From NCBI GenBank assembly GCA_963920575.1, contig OY986967.1:16844094-16908093 (forward strand): a stretch of DNA of 64,000 bases, in the 5' to 3' direction. Every line of letters starts with the position of its first letter. The first letter of the stretch is position 1. Shown in pieces: positions 1-11,969 of this stretch. The DNA comes from Narthecium ossifragum (Eukaryota; Streptophyta; Magnoliopsida; Dioscoreales; Nartheciaceae). The notes under the pieces are model-generated. The model saw only the letters and a program-made list of their open reading frames with translations. It ran no database searches and had not been told where the DNA came from. The translations under genes and the position numbers were made by a program.

Positions 1-1727
1 ATAGGCAATTGAGATGAGTTAGAAACCTCACTTGTACCCGAAGCTCCACTTTCTAGTGAAACCAATTTCTTGTACTCCTCAAACATTTTGTACGTGATGT
101 CTTTCACTCTTTTAGAAATCTTTTCACCATCCCCAAATGAATACATTTCATCTATTGCAAGAGTAGCATGCCTTAACTTGTACCTTGGATCAAAAAGAAC
201 TGGCACGAATGCCAAGATATTCAATTTATCACTGTTTGGCCCCCAATATTTGTCAAACTTCTCTTTCATTTTATCAGCCATGAAGCGCAATCAAATTTCT
301 TGGCTAGTCCTCCATTCTTGTAACACACCAGATAAAATGCTCAGTTCGTGAAAAAAACTATTATATGTGACATAGGAAGTGCTTGATACTTTCAAAGTTA
401 ACTCATAAAAGTGTCGTAAGAAATGTACTAATCTCCTCACTTTTACCCAATCTTCTGTAGTAGGCATTCCTTCTCTCCCATCGCCCTCAAGTTCACTTCT
501 AATTTGTGGCTCGAGCTCTTCAAACCTCCCAAATGCAGTTTCGAACTTTTGAGCGGCCTCCAACATCATATAAGTGGAGTTCCATCTAGTACTCACATCT
601 AGACTCAATAAGCTCTTGCTTTGTATCTTCTCAATCTCCACGCACTCTTTGAACTTTTGTAACCTCATAGGAGACTGCTTCACAAATTTTACCACCGCTC
701 GAACTCGGTCAACAGAAGTGCCCATATCATTCAATCCTTCCCCAACTACTAAATTAATGATGTGAGCCACGCACCTCATATGCATGAAGTTGCCTTCCAA
801 GACACTCACCAATCTCCTTTTCAAATACTTGAGAGATGTATCATTTGAACTTGCATTATCCACTGTTACAGTAAAGACTTTTCGTATTCCCCAATCTTTG
901 AAGCATTTCTCAAGTTGCCTACCAATAGCTTCACCTTTGTAACTAGTGATCGGACAAAAGCTGATTATTTTTTTATGTAATTTCCAATAGAAATCAATGA
1001 AATGAGCTGTAATACACATATAATTGATTCTTTGAAGTGATGTCTATGTGTCTGTGGTAAGAGAGACCCTTTGGTCACTCTCTTTAAGGCACTTCTTCAA
1101 CTTTGTTTTCTCCCCATAAAAAAGATTATAACAATCTGTTCTCATTGTCCAGCTCGAAGGAACATGAAACCTTGGACTCAATGCTTTACAAAACTCTTTG
1201 AAGCCATCAGTCTCAACAAACTTGAATGGTAGCTCATTAAGTATGATCATACGAGCTAATGCATTCCTACAATAATCTTGATTAAACTTCCACGTGCTAA
1301 CAACTGTTCCATCTCCCTCTTGAGCCTTTTCAAAGGTTATTTCTCCTTGTTGGCCACTTGAGCGAGGAACCATTTTGCATTGTAGAATATGCTTCTTAAG
1401 CACCGATGTTCCATTTGTCTTTGGGTCACAACGGAAAATCTTGGAACAATAATTGCACTAGCCTCTTTGCTTTCCATTAGTAGGATCATTGAATCTATCA
1501 AAGTGTGCCCAAACTTCTGACCTTGGCTCTATAGGTTTTCTATCTGCCTTTGTCTCCACTTCTTGTCTCTTTCTTTTCTTCTTCATTGCTATTTTACTCC
1601 CACTAGTTTCAGCTTCAACAGATGCGGGAGTGGTCCGAGCGGAGCTTTCATCAATACCATAATCCTCAAGTGATTCTTGGGACAGTGAGCGAGAGAGAGG
1701 AGAACGAGACCGAGATCGAGAAGTCAT
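1..1727 (-). pseudogene. hAT-superfamily transposase, interrupted by three in-frame stops
   Basis: The minus strand carries one continuous reading frame (1727 down to the window edge) broken only by stop codons at 1458-1460, 1044-1046 and 291-293, with no frameshift. In order it shows a Ser/Arg-rich N-terminus, a nuclear-localisation-like KKKRKR stretch, a BED-type zinc finger (WAHFDRF, then CNYC and a His further on), and the RNase-H-like core. The core includes TVDNASSND, the CVAHIINLVV segment and the DVSTRWNSTY motif. A C-terminal block of DUF4413 type (YKLRHATLA) follows. These are hallmarks of plant RICESLEEPER-like hAT transposases. The dimerisation domain lies beyond position 1. The second stop falls just after TTDT, where the family normally has Trp. 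The gene therefore looks recently inactivated by point mutation rather than rearranged. Confidence 0.88.
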
Positions 1728-1800
1728 GTCAATCTAATTTGACAATATCTCAACTGTTAACTGAAAATATAACAAAAGAAAACAAAAAAAAAGAAAAGAG

Positions 1801-2132
1801 AGAATAGAGGATAGCATATAGTAAGAACACAAGCACCTTAATTAACTGCTAAAGTATTCCTGTTGTCAATTTATAAACATGATAATCGAAACCAATGCAA
1901 CCTTATTAATTACAATAGATATAACTGAAATAGATGCAAGGAAAGAGAGCATAGAGGATAGCATATAGTAAGAACACAAGCACTTTAATTAATTGCTAAA
2001 GTACTCCTACTGTCAATTTATAAACATGATAATTGAAACCAATGCAACCTTATTAATTACAATAGAGATTACTGAAATAGATGCAAGGAAAGAGAGAATA
2101 GATGATAGAATATAGTAAGACCACAAGCACTT
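1801..2132. repeat. 147-bp tandem repeat, about 2.3 copies
   Basis: The phrase starting atagaggatag recurs at 1804 and 1951, and in mutated form at 2098, giving an exact 147-bp period both times. Copies differ by scattered substitutions only. The array sits just upstream of the hAT reading frame, so it may be subterminal sequence of that element. No coding potential is seen. The stretch 2133-2273 holds nothing I recognise. Confidence 0.85.
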
Positions 2133-2273
2133 TTGGTGGGGCAGCCCACAAGTGCACAGTGCACTTATATAAGTTGGCAAGTTGCTAGAAGGTACCATAC
2201 TTCATGCATCACTATCTTCTCTGAACTTAGGCTACTACTCTTAAGTCTTAACTTAAGGCCTTCACATGTAGTA

Positions 2274-2664
2274 TGTAACAGCCCCCGCCGTCTGGGGCCG
2301 CCCAGGATCCACCTGAGAGCCCCACCCGACACAATATTGTCCGCTTTTGGCTCACCGTAGAAATCTGGAAAAACTTCCCAGTGGGTCACCCATCCTGAGA
2401 CCGTTCCAAGGCAAGAACGCTTAACCTTGGAGTTTTATGGCGGATCACTGCCATCACGGTTTTAAAATACGTTGTGTCTTATAAGAGTTACTAATATACT
2501 TCTATATACGTGGGGTTGCTTACCCGGTTACCTGATTCGGCCACACGCCCTCCAGGCGAACACCGACACCCAATACCCCGGGTCTCACAACCCAACCCCC
2601 TTAGAGGCCCAGCGGTCTCGCTGGCACAAACCGGCTAACAGATCTACAGCCTGCTCTGATACCA
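2274..2664 (-). mobile_element. Cassandra TRIM: one LTR plus internal domain and primer binding site
   Basis: Read on the minus strand, this is a primer binding site (2653-2664, TGGTATCAGAGC, complementary to initiator tRNA-Met), a short internal domain of about 65 nt, then a 316-bp LTR (2274-2589). The LTR starts TGTGAGACC and ends TGTTACA. It contains the 5S rRNA-like block with GTTAAGCG and GGTGACCCACTGGGAAG, which is diagnostic of Cassandra. The other LTR is missing: sequence beyond the binding site does not match. This is a divergent, truncated copy. Confidence 0.85.
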
Positions 2665-2689
2665 TCTGGTGCACATATGGTGTTTGATA

Positions 2690-5064
2690 ATATGCATTGT
2701 GAGATTTCTTCCCTCCCGGTGGAGCTTTATTGATCAATTGATGGGTTGTGGATGTTTTCGTTGTTGTTTGTTTTGGAGCGAAACCAGAGGACGGTTTGCT
2801 CGTGGGCTTTGTCTTCTCCCCTCATCGCAGTTTTTATCTCTTTGATTTGATTTTTTTTGTTTCTTGTTCATTGATCGATCGAGTTGATGTGAGTGTGGAT
2901 TTGTTTTGAGACCAACTGTTGGATTATGATCTCTGTTTCATCATCTCTGTTTTGGATCTAAAACAGAGGATGTTCTGGTTGTTGGGTATTAGTTGCTTGT
3001 TGGTGCTTGCTAGCAGCTTTTCTCTTGAATTTGGTTGCCTTCTATGTATGCGCGGAGGGTGCTCGATGAATTGCTTCTTTGCCGCAGTAGCTTTGGTTGG
3101 GTTGAATTCCTTTTTATTTCCTTTCGATTCATGTAGGGATTTCAAATTGTTATTGCATATGTAGCAGGGGATTTGGTTCTTCCCTATCTTTGAGCTAACT
3201 GTTCAATGTCTACTGTGATGTATTGGGCGATTGAAGTGTTATTGATTTCTCCGTTGATCTTTAGTAGCTCGAATGAAATGTTTTTAAGTTCTTAGTTCTT
3301 TCTGGGTACTTGGATCAATGCATGGCTGAGATGAGTAAACGATGGATTTTTACTTTGGTTTGGGAGTTTTCTGTCTTAGCTGCTAGTTTGGGTACATATG
3401 GCTGGTTTTCGTGTACAGGGGAATGATTTCCGGGGTTTATCTAAGAGAGAGTATTAAATTGGAGAAGTTGTTGGCTTGCTGCTATGTTGGGAGCTTATAG
3501 AGTTCCAAACTAGCAATTTCCTTTGAATGACATATGGCTTTGGATCTACCTGAAACAGATTTGTAAGGGGCGGGGAAAAACTGAGGTGCTGGGATCTTGG
3601 GAGTGCTTTAGCTTATCTTATCTGCTATTTGAGGAAGGTGGACTATTCAAATACATGCATGAAACTGACTATTATAACCACCCTAAATCATGGATGATGT
3701 GTAGATGAATATATCTCATGTCTTGCTCATGGTGGTAATCCTATGTTGGTTATATATCAATTATATTTATAGGGTGACTACACAAGATACTTGTTTAAAT
3801 TGTAATCACTATATGGTCAATGCATGGATGGAAATTTATGGCTGACCAGGATGTTGCAAGAGGTGATTTTTGGTATGTTAACTGCTTATTGATATTGAGG
3901 TGGGCCACCCGGATGCATGAATTGTGTTGATTGTATTGTCCAATGAATTTTGTATTCTTGGATGTACTTTGTGAAGTGTATAAATAATTGTGGTGATGCT
4001 GGTTATAATAGGTGCTTTGTATGGTGCAAAGGTTATGTTGTTTACTTGAGTTGTGCTCTTGAATTAATTGTTATGGGCAAGGAATGTTATGTTGAACTGT
4101 TATTAGTATGTAGACATGTGTCGTTGCTTCGATATGCTATAATTCTTTGTTGAGACATCGCAAGGTGTAATATAGAATTTGTACGAGTGCTCATGACATG
4201 GGTCTAGGCCGGGGTCGTGTCTAGGAGCTTGCTATCGAGTGTACGGGTGGACGTGGTCCCCGTGATCTATTGGGGTTTTAGGAGCATGATTAAGATGAAT
4301 TAAACTGTTGTGGTTCGAGGAGTTGTTGATCCTCTGGAAGCTTAGTCTTAGTGGCTATTGAGAGGTAGCCTAATGTCTGCTGGTCGACGCCAGTCTAGCT
4401 GTGCCCACAATTGGCAGGGTAATGTCCCGGGCTGTGGTGGAGAGTGAGCTGTGCCCACTGTTGGCAGGGTAATGTCCCAGGCTGTAGTGGAGAGCGATGG
4501 GTTGATTGCGAGCTTGGGCATAGGTTGTGACTTCCCTTTAGCTAAGACTTCGGCGCCAGATTACATTACGTATTTAGGTTGGTTATTAGTTAGTTTCTTG
4601 TGTGGAGTAGTTAGTCTCCTACTGAGCTTTTTGCTCACCCCTACTTTTGCAGGTTCATCAGGTGATGACGCCGGAGCTTGAGATCGTTGGAAGATTCGGC
4701 ATTAAATTCATTTATTTTATTTTAGTACATTCATTCGAGAATTGTATTGATATTGGAATTATGGGGTTGGAGCAATAAATTGATTCATGTATTCGGAACC
4801 AGGGAATTGTAATTAATCATTTGAATTATGTATTGGATTAGTTGAATTTATGTGATTGATCCTGGAAGTCTGGAATAAATTATTAGGTTATTCATGAATA
4901 ATTTAATGCATTGTAACTTTATTATCTGTCAGAGTGAATATAGCGAATTTTTGATGGTTTAGATTGTGATATTGAGGGCAGGTTGATTTTATAGTATTAG
5001 TGCTAACCAGGTTTTCCACACGTCCCGTGGTCCCGGTGGGTATATCCTGGGGCGGGGCGTGACA
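2690..5064 (+). mobile_element. Family-D (Tekay/Del-like) LTR fragment
   Basis: The right end (GGGGCGGGGCGTGACA) and the internal phrase TGCTCACCCCTAC followed by TTTGCAGG match the 3' parts of the family-D LTRs at 8832-11785, 44488-46916 and 60041-62446. The left part, a T/G-rich run of short ORFs, resembles the 5' untranslated part of those LTRs and the one starting at 63155. The expected TGTGAGG start is not found, so the 5' end is lost or too diverged. There is no open reading frame of note, and the left boundary is uncertain. Confidence 0.6.
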
Positions 5065-5708
5065 TACTATGTGAGAATCAATTAGTAGGCTTTTATTATA
5101 GATACTGACAAAAACTAGGGGGGCCTCCAATTGAATCAAAATAATCACAAGCTACAATGTTCAAAATTAATTCCTTCCTACAGTCGTATGAATCATATGA
5201 TAGGCGCAAACGGATATCGGGATATGGGGTACCTAATATAAAGTATCAACTGGGTTCTTAAACTACCACAACAATTACATCAAAAAAGAAAGAGGGACTA
5301 GAAATCCACCTCGCATAAATGAGCCTCATGGCTAGAGAGCAACCAGACAAATCAAGAGCACAGAATGAGCCCTTCGACGTTGGCGATGGCGATATTCTAG
5401 ACATCTACCTCTGAGCTCGCAGTACTCTGTGTTGGGATCGATTGAGTGCGAGAAAGAGGGAAATGATGGGTGGGAATAAGAGAAGTAGAGAGACAGAGAG
5501 AGCTCAGAGAGAGAAAGAGAGAGACAGAGCGAGAGGGGGGTGGAGTATGCGGAGAGCCCCGACCCCTGACCTGGAGGCCCACTAGTTTCAGCTTCAACAG
5601 ATCACTCGACATCGAACCGGAGAGCCCCGGGCTAGAGGCCCGGAGGGGTTGGAGGCGGAGGCGACGCTGGTGGTGGTGGGAGGGAAGGATCCGTTGTGAG
5701 ATCGGGGC
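5065..5708. other. Unassigned spacer with a GA-rich tract
   Basis: No gene is recognised. The tract at 5440-5545 is GA-rich low-complexity sequence. The segment 5578-5602 is an exact 25-bp copy of part of the hAT transposase gene (1599-1623), which suggests patchwork origin. Confidence 0.5.
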
Positions 5709-6180
5709 GTGGAGAATGCGGATAGGGTTAAGGGGTTGGGGAAGCCGGTGGAGATGGTGGAGCTCGGGCAGAGGATGGGAGGAGCACGACCTCTTCGACG
5801 TCTTCGTGGCGGACGCGACGAGCGAGGGCGAGTCATCGTGGCGGACGCGAGGAACGAGGGCGAAGCAGCGGAGGAGGAGGAGGTGGATGAGATTGTGAGA
5901 ATTGAGATAGGGTTAGATAAATGGGTAATGCTAACAATCTATGCTGAGAGGGTGAAGGGGTTGGGGAAGCCGATGGAGATGGTGGAGCTCGGGCAGAGAA
6001 CGGGAGGAGCCCGACCTCTTCAACGTCTTCGTGGCGGACCACGGACGCGAGGACAAGGGCGACTGAGCGAGGGTGAGGCAGCGGAGGAGGAGGTCAGGTG
6101 GGTGGGTCCGAGTGTGAGAGTGAGACCATGAGATTGTGAGAATTGAGATTGGGTAATTGGGTTAGATAAGGCCATAAGGG
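5709..6180. repeat. Imperfect tandem duplication with a 225-bp offset in a GC-rich tract
   Basis: The segment beginning aggggttggggaagccgg occurs at 5731 and again at 5956. The following stretch (gagctcgggcagag, then gacctcttc and cgtcttcgtggcgga) is repeated with it, as is the gattgtgagaattgagat stretch (about 5890 and 6132). Open frames on both strands are a by-product of the GC-rich repeats. I recognise no domain. It could be a captured and duplicated 5' part of a host gene. Confidence 0.65.
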
Positions 6181-6223
6181 GCTGGGCGGCTGCTGGGAAA
6201 TGCACTAATGGGTTAGACCTGGA

Positions 6224-6472
6224 TCAAAATAATAAACCGAACCGAACCATGTATATTGGTCCTATTGGATTAGACCACCTAGCTTATTTAAGTTCGGTTT
6301 TTCGGTTTTACCTGAAATTTTAAATTCAGAACCGAACCAAACCGAACACCGAACTATTTATGTATTTGCAAACCGAACAGAACCGTTTGAACAGAAAAAA
6401 CCGAACCGATTGGACTGAACTAATTCGGTTCAGTTCGGTTTTTCGGTTTCGAGTCGGTTCTGCTCACCCCTA
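6224..6472. mobile_element. Non-autonomous hAT-like element with AACCGAACC subterminal inverted repeats
   Basis: The left half carries AACCGAACCGAACC-type repeats and the right half their complement (cggttcagttcggttt, tttcggtttcg), so the arms can pair. It ends with tgctcacccctaa, the complement of a TAGGGGTGAGCA-type end common among plant hAT-derived MITEs. The left terminus and an 8-bp target duplication could not be fixed. The element abuts a family-D LTR fragment starting at 6473. Confidence 0.5.
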
Positions 6473-6866
6473 ATGCTCACCCTACCCGGGCTACGATTTG
6501 TAGGTGTAGGCGTCGCTGCTTCCGCCTTGGTAGCTACAGGCATATCAGCTTTTGGAGGCGCTTCGACTTTTGGCAGACCTTGAAGTTATTGGCAGACTTG
6601 AGGGCTTCATTTCAATTACTATGCTTGTTTGATGTCATTTAGCATTGGGGACTTGTACTTCTTAATTCGAGAACAAATTGTATAACTCTAAATTTTTTAA
6701 TTAATGAGAAAGGATGTTTTCTCTCAATGTTCAAATTGGGTTTGTAATAGTTAAATTATTTTTAAATCTACATTTCTGCCCTCAAGATCAAATTGTTTAA
6801 AGTTGTAGCAGATATACACTTGTTGTGTCTATTGACAATGTAAACAGGTTTAGGTGGCTCACGCCT
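6473..6866 (+). mobile_element. Family-D LTR, left surviving part
   Basis: The text tgctcaccctacccgggct up to taggtggctcacgcct matches the 3' third of other family-D LTRs, for example 11275-11750 in the solo LTR at 8832. The remainder of the same LTR resumes at 22546 after two nested insertions. The 5' two-thirds of this LTR are absent. Confidence 0.75.
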
Positions 6867-7305
6867 TGTAACACCCCGGCCCTCCACTGGGCCCCGGCCC
6901 GCGGGCTCCCGGTCCGATCAAGATCCACCCATTGTCCCCACCAGACATAATATTGTCCGCTTTTGGCTCACCGTAGAAATCTGGAAAAACTTATTAGTAG
7001 GTCACCCATCGTGTGACTACTCCAGGTCGAGTACGCTTAACCATAGAGTTTTCTGGCGGATCACTGCCAGCACGGCTTTAAAACGCGTTGTGTCTATTAA
7101 GGGCTTACTATATACTTATATCGAACCCCAGACCATACCCAGGCGTTGTGGGATTGCTTACCCGGCTACCCGACTCAGCCCCGCCCTCCAGGCGCATGCA
7201 TCTTGTCCCACGGTAGATGCAGCGGGCCTCACAATCCACCCCTCTTGGAGGCCCAGCATCCTCGTTGGCACAATTTCCGGCTGGGAACCGGCTCTGATAC
7301 CATAC

Positions 7306-7660
7306 TATAACGCCCCGGCCTTGGCCCGCAGTCTCCTGGTCTGACCAGGATCCACCCGTTGTCCCCACCCGACACAATATTGTCCGCTTTTGGCTCACGG
7401 CAGAAATCTGGAAAAACTTCCCAGTAGGTCACCCATCCCGGCACCGCTCCAAGGCAAGCACGCTTAACCTTGGAGTTTTCTGGCGGATCACTGCCATCAC
7501 GGCTTTAAAACACGTTGTGTTTATTAAGGACTTACTATATACTTATATCAAACCCCAGAATATACCCAGGCGTTGTTGGATTGCTTACCCGGCTACCCGA
7601 CTCATCCTCACCCTCCAGGTGCAGGCATCTTGTCCCATGGTAGACCCAGCGGGCCTCACA
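7306..7660 (-). repeat. Cassandra LTR with 5S rRNA-like block
   Basis: This is the best preserved LTR of the left half, 355 bp. On the minus strand it contains GTTAAGCGTGCTTG and GATGGGTGACCTACTGGGAAG, corresponding to the A-box and C-box region of plant 5S rRNA genes, the internal RNA polymerase III promoter. The outer terminus reads TATAAC on the plus strand where the family has TGTAAC. Confidence 0.85.
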
Positions 7661-7956
7661 ATCCACCCCACCTTGGGGGCCGAGCGTCCTCGCTGGCACA
7701 ATTTCCGGCTGGGAACCGGCTCTGATACCATACTGTAACGCCCCAGCCCTCCACTGGGCCCCAGCCCGCGGCCTCCCGGTCCGACCAGGATCCACCCGAG
7801 GGCCCCGCCCGACACAATATTGTCCGCTTTTGGCTCACCGCAGAAATCTGGAAAGAAAGCCCAGTGGAGGGCCGGGGCATTACAGTAAGGTATCAGAGCC
7901 GGTTCCCAGCCGGAAATTGTGCCAGCGGGGACGCTGGGCCTCCAAGGGGGGTGGAT

Positions 7957-8302
7957 TGTGAGGCCCGCTGCATCTACCGTGAGACAAGATGCCTACGCCT
8001 GGAGAGCGGGGCTGAGTCGGGTAGCCGGGTAAGCAATCCCACAACGCCTGGGTATGGTCTGGGGTTCAATATAAGTATATAGTAAGCCCTTAATAGACAC
8101 AACCCGTTTTAAAGCCGTGCTGGCAGTGATCAGCCAGAAAACTCCATGGTTAAGCGTGCTCGACCTGGAGTAGTCACACTATAGGTGACCTACTGGGAAG
8201 TTTTCCCAGATTTCTACGGTGAGCCAAAAGCGGACAATATTGTGTCGGGTGGGGCCAACGGGTGGATCCTGGTCGGACCGAGAGCCTGCGGGCCGGGGCC
8301 GG
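7957..8302 (+). repeat. Cassandra LTR, plus orientation
   Basis: It starts TGTGAGGCCCGC, directly after a purine-rich tract (aaggggggtgga), carries the 5S-like block around 8110-8210, and loses its last bases at a junction with a second LTR copy. The missing stretch (LTR end, binding site, internal domain, next LTR start) implies a deletion between adjacent LTRs. Confidence 0.8.
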
Positions 8303-8831
8303 GTTCGATATAAGTATATAGTAAGTCCTTAATAAACACAACGTGTTTTAAAGCCGTGATGGTAGTGATCCGCCAAAAAACTCTAAGGTTAAGCGTGCTT
8401 GCCTTAGAGCTGTCCCGGGATGGGTGACCTACTGGGAAATTTTTCCAGATTTCTGCGGTGAGTCAAAAGCGGACAATATTGTGTCGGGGCGCGGCGCCAC
8501 TGGGCGAATCCTGGTCGGACCGGGAGCCCGCGGGCCGGGGCCGGGGTCCAGTTGAGGGTCGGGGCGTTACACGCCTGATAAGAATTGAAAAGTGCACAAA
8601 ACACCCTTGTAATTTGGCTTTGTTGGTCTCCGAGCAATGCTTCACTGACTACTTTTATCCCATTTCAGGTATAACAGACCCTATTATGAGTTAGATCAAC
8701 TTTGGAGCTAAAAGAAGCATATTTTGGCAATTCTGGTATGTAGGATCCATCCTCCTCTATTAAGGAGATCGATCCTACTCGATCAGCACATGGAGAAAGA
8801 ACGAGCATAAAGGGATCGATCGGACTCAACA

Positions 8832-11785
8832 TGTGAGGACGCGTACCTCCAACCCAGTCCGACCGCGTCGGTCGAGGGTCTGGTTCGGTTGGTTTGGCTC
8901 GGTTGGTTACTGTTGTGAGAGAGATCGGGAGGGAGAGAAGAGAGGCGGCGATCCGCAATCTCAGAGAGAGGGGAAAGCCCGCGACGGCGATGGAGTTCCT
9001 CTCATCGGAGGCGGAGAGAGACGACGTCGGTGACGAGGGCGAGGACAGAGACCTTGGGTACGACAACTGCGGTTGGGCGACAGCAAGCCGTAGGCGACCC
9101 ATGACCGGAGGAGATCGTGACTGGCTGAGAGCTTGGAGCTTTGGGACGACGACGCGGCCAGAATAGGAGAAGATCTTGACGATACAGAGATAGGGGATCA
9201 ACCCTGCTCCTTGATTAGGATCCTAGGATGGGTTGATGCTCTCTTCTTCTCTGTTTCCCTTCTCGACTGTGATGGTGCTCTTCCTCTTCCCCTTGTGACC
9301 ATGTTATACAATGCAAATGTTTAGTTACTTGTTGCTGGATGAGTTGTATCGATGCTAAGCTATTGGTTTGCCGGATTCTGTTGAACTACTCCTTGCTACC
9401 ATGGATTTAGATACGATACTTCCTTCGTCCTTTCCTTGCTGCCATGGTTGATGCTAGATGTGGTGATTGTGTTTTGGATTTGTGACTTGGGTTTGGTTTC
9501 CCTTCTTGGATTTCTTGCCGTCAGCTATTGCTGGGCATTCATCGGATTTTTCCTTGCTTCTTTTGGGTTTGTCTCCCCTCTTGGATCTGCATGGATGTGG
9601 ATCTCTGTTTCTCCACTTGCTGCTATGGTTTGCTCGAGTGGTTTGCATTTCATTGGATTCCGATGTTGTAGCTCGGACCTAGCGATTGTTGTTGATGTTC
9701 TATTCCCACTCTTTAATGCAACGACATGCCCTGTTCTCTTCCTCTGTTCTGGGTGGATTGCTTTCTCTTCCCCCTGTTTTGCTCTTCATTTCCCTACTGC
9801 CATGGTTGCCTTCGTGAACCCTGTCCTTGGATTGACAGTTAGACCAGTTGATGGTCACGGTGTGCCATTTCTTGACTTTTCCTGAAGGCTCACCATCCTC
9901 TGTTCAGATTATCGATCGGCAGGGAAGTCGATGATCGGTAACTAGGCAGAGGGTGGAGTTGGGCTGTTTGGTGGAAGCTCTTAGCTACTGTTTTGACTTA
10001 GTAGCTGCGTTATTAGTTATGTTCAGTAGGAGTGCCGTGTCGTTTCTAGTCTTGCAGCCCAAAATTCATATCATGTAAACTGGAGGTTGCTTTACTTGCC
10101 GGCTGTGTTTCGTCGGTCTGATCATATAGTTTGAGAGTGGTTGGTTTGTTGTTTACTCTATTCCGATTGATCGCTGGATTCCTGATTTCCCTGTTAAGCT
10201 CATGTCTTCTAATTTATGTTCCTTTCTCTTCTTTACGGTAGTAGCCTGAATCTTTGGATGCTGATGGATTCATGATGATATTTCTTTTCTTTTGATTCTT
10301 AGTTCTTCTTCCTAACTCTCTAGCCTAATTGATCTTATGATTTTTCATGTAGTTGGTTGTTGAAATGCTAGGCTATCATTTAATCATGGCTATAGTTCCG
10401 GTGATCATGGTGTATGTAAGTCGACCATGTCAACTGCACATTATTGTAGCATGTTTCTTTCTCTGATCAATTCCTGTGAATTATCAACGTTAACTTCACA
10501 ATTCTTATGATCTCCTGTTAAATATCCATTCTGTACTCTTATATTATACTCTTGCTTTGGGCCAAAGGTGTGCCCCGTGTGTTGAATGATTATGCCTGGT
10601 TTGGATGCGTGAATGCCATGGGTGCCTCATGTTAGTTCTTTAATGCTAAATCTATTCTATAGTTATTTTATATTCTGTTGGACAATTGATTGATGGTTTG
10701 GTATGTAGAGGCACCTAGGCCTAGTTGCTTGAATAGGCTCATGCATGTTGTATGCATTAGAAGCATTAAGGCTAGGTGGTAGGTGATGGTTTCGATCGCC
10801 GATCCGGGGTTCTCGGATAGCCCGGATCTAGCCCTAGGACTGGGTTTTGGGTAGTCAAGGATTAGGACATGATTGTCATCAATGATTATATTTGATATCA
10901 TTTGAAGATTGTTAGGTAGTCGGGCTGATATATTATATTATTATTGAGGAATAGAGGTCGTATTGTCTGTTTGTCCCAAGGGCCTAAGTGTGAATGTCGA
11001 TGTCCATGATGTATGTCCCCGTACAAGGGGTGGTGTACGGTGAGAGCTCCGGCGGTGAGTACAGCGGCGATGCACCGACCCTGGGTCCGGGCTCGTGTTG
11101 GTCGTCCTCCTTGTTTCGCCGCTTGGGTGAGGGTGACCCTATTTAGGGGCCCATTCTGGATCGACAAGGTGTGATGCTTCCAGTGGCACCTTAGACTTGG
11201 GATGAAGGACAATACTGTTGTGGTTTCCCCTTCCTCGAGTGTGACGTAGAGTAGAACCTTACTGGGCATTGTTGCTCACCCTACCTGGGATGCGTCGGCG
11301 ATGCAGGTCGATGTAGTTTCTTCTTTCATGTGTTCCTTTAAAAGATGGCGCGGTATCTCGAGGTGATCGAGAACTTGGAGATTCGAGGAGTTCTTCTATA
11401 GATAATTTACAGACTTAATCAATGATGTATAAATTGATGTATAAATCGAGGTATAGCATGATGTATTCGAGGACATAAATGTATGATCATTAATTCAGTT
11501 GTATTCGAGAAATGTTGTAATATTCTTTAATGTAGACATTTGAGAAATGTAATAATTAGTTATATATGATTCGGCCATTGTATAAGTTGAAGTTATAAAA
11601 TTGTAAATTGTACAGATTTCTTATGCTATAATTATAAAGGGGATTCTGTCGAAATTTTTATGAACTTGAGGATTACACTGTTTAAATTCATAATAGTTAT
11701 ATACTTGTGCGCCAATTGATGATGTAAACAGGTTTAGGTGGCTCACGCCTCGATCTGGATGGGTTTTTTGGGTCGGGGCGTGACA
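8832..11785 (+). mobile_element. Family-D solo LTR nested in the 5' LTR of element A
   Basis: It starts TGTGAGGACGCG and ends GGGGCGTGACA. The exact 5-bp duplication CAACA is at 8827-8831 and 11786-11790, and the host LTR reads continuously across the site when compared with 21200-21300. Length is 2954 bp, with no internal domain, binding site or second LTR, so it is a solo LTR left by recombination. Short ORFs inside are not supported as genes. Confidence 0.92.
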
Positions 11786-11969
11786 CAACATGATGGATCG
11801 ATCCTCCACGGGACGTAGCATAACAACAATGAAAAGATCGATCGAACTCGATAGGAACGATCGATCTCGATAGGAACGATCGATCCTTCTCGGGGCGTCA
11901 CCAACAATTGAAGGAGTAGGATCGATCCTACTCCATAGAAGGATCGATCCTTTACGGCCAGAACGAAAG

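Larger units (their letters stand above)
6867..8571. mobile_element. Palindromic cluster of Cassandra TRIM elements
   Basis: The left half is on the minus strand: LTR 6867-7233, internal domain with binding site (TGGTATCAGAGCC, near 7290-7302), LTR 7306-7660, a second internal domain, and a truncated LTR 7734 to about 7850. The right half is on the plus strand: an LTR tail about 7858-7884, binding site 7889-7900, internal domain, LTR 7957 to about 8302, and a further partial LTR to 8571. Both outer ends are the same LTR terminus (TGTAAC on the left, GTTACA on the right), in inverted orientation. The flanks repeat CGCC(T) at 6862-6866 and 8572-8576. Cassandra encodes no protein and must be moved in trans. 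Confidence 0.85.

Noticed and set aside
2690..5064. Small ORFs of 60-80 codons as host genes
   Set aside because: They lie in an LTR-like sequence, lack domains and are no longer than expected by chance.
7306..7660. Possible 5S rRNA gene
   Set aside because: Only part of the 5S sequence is present, diverged, and embedded in an LTR with binding site and purine tract. It is Cassandra, not a ribosomal gene.
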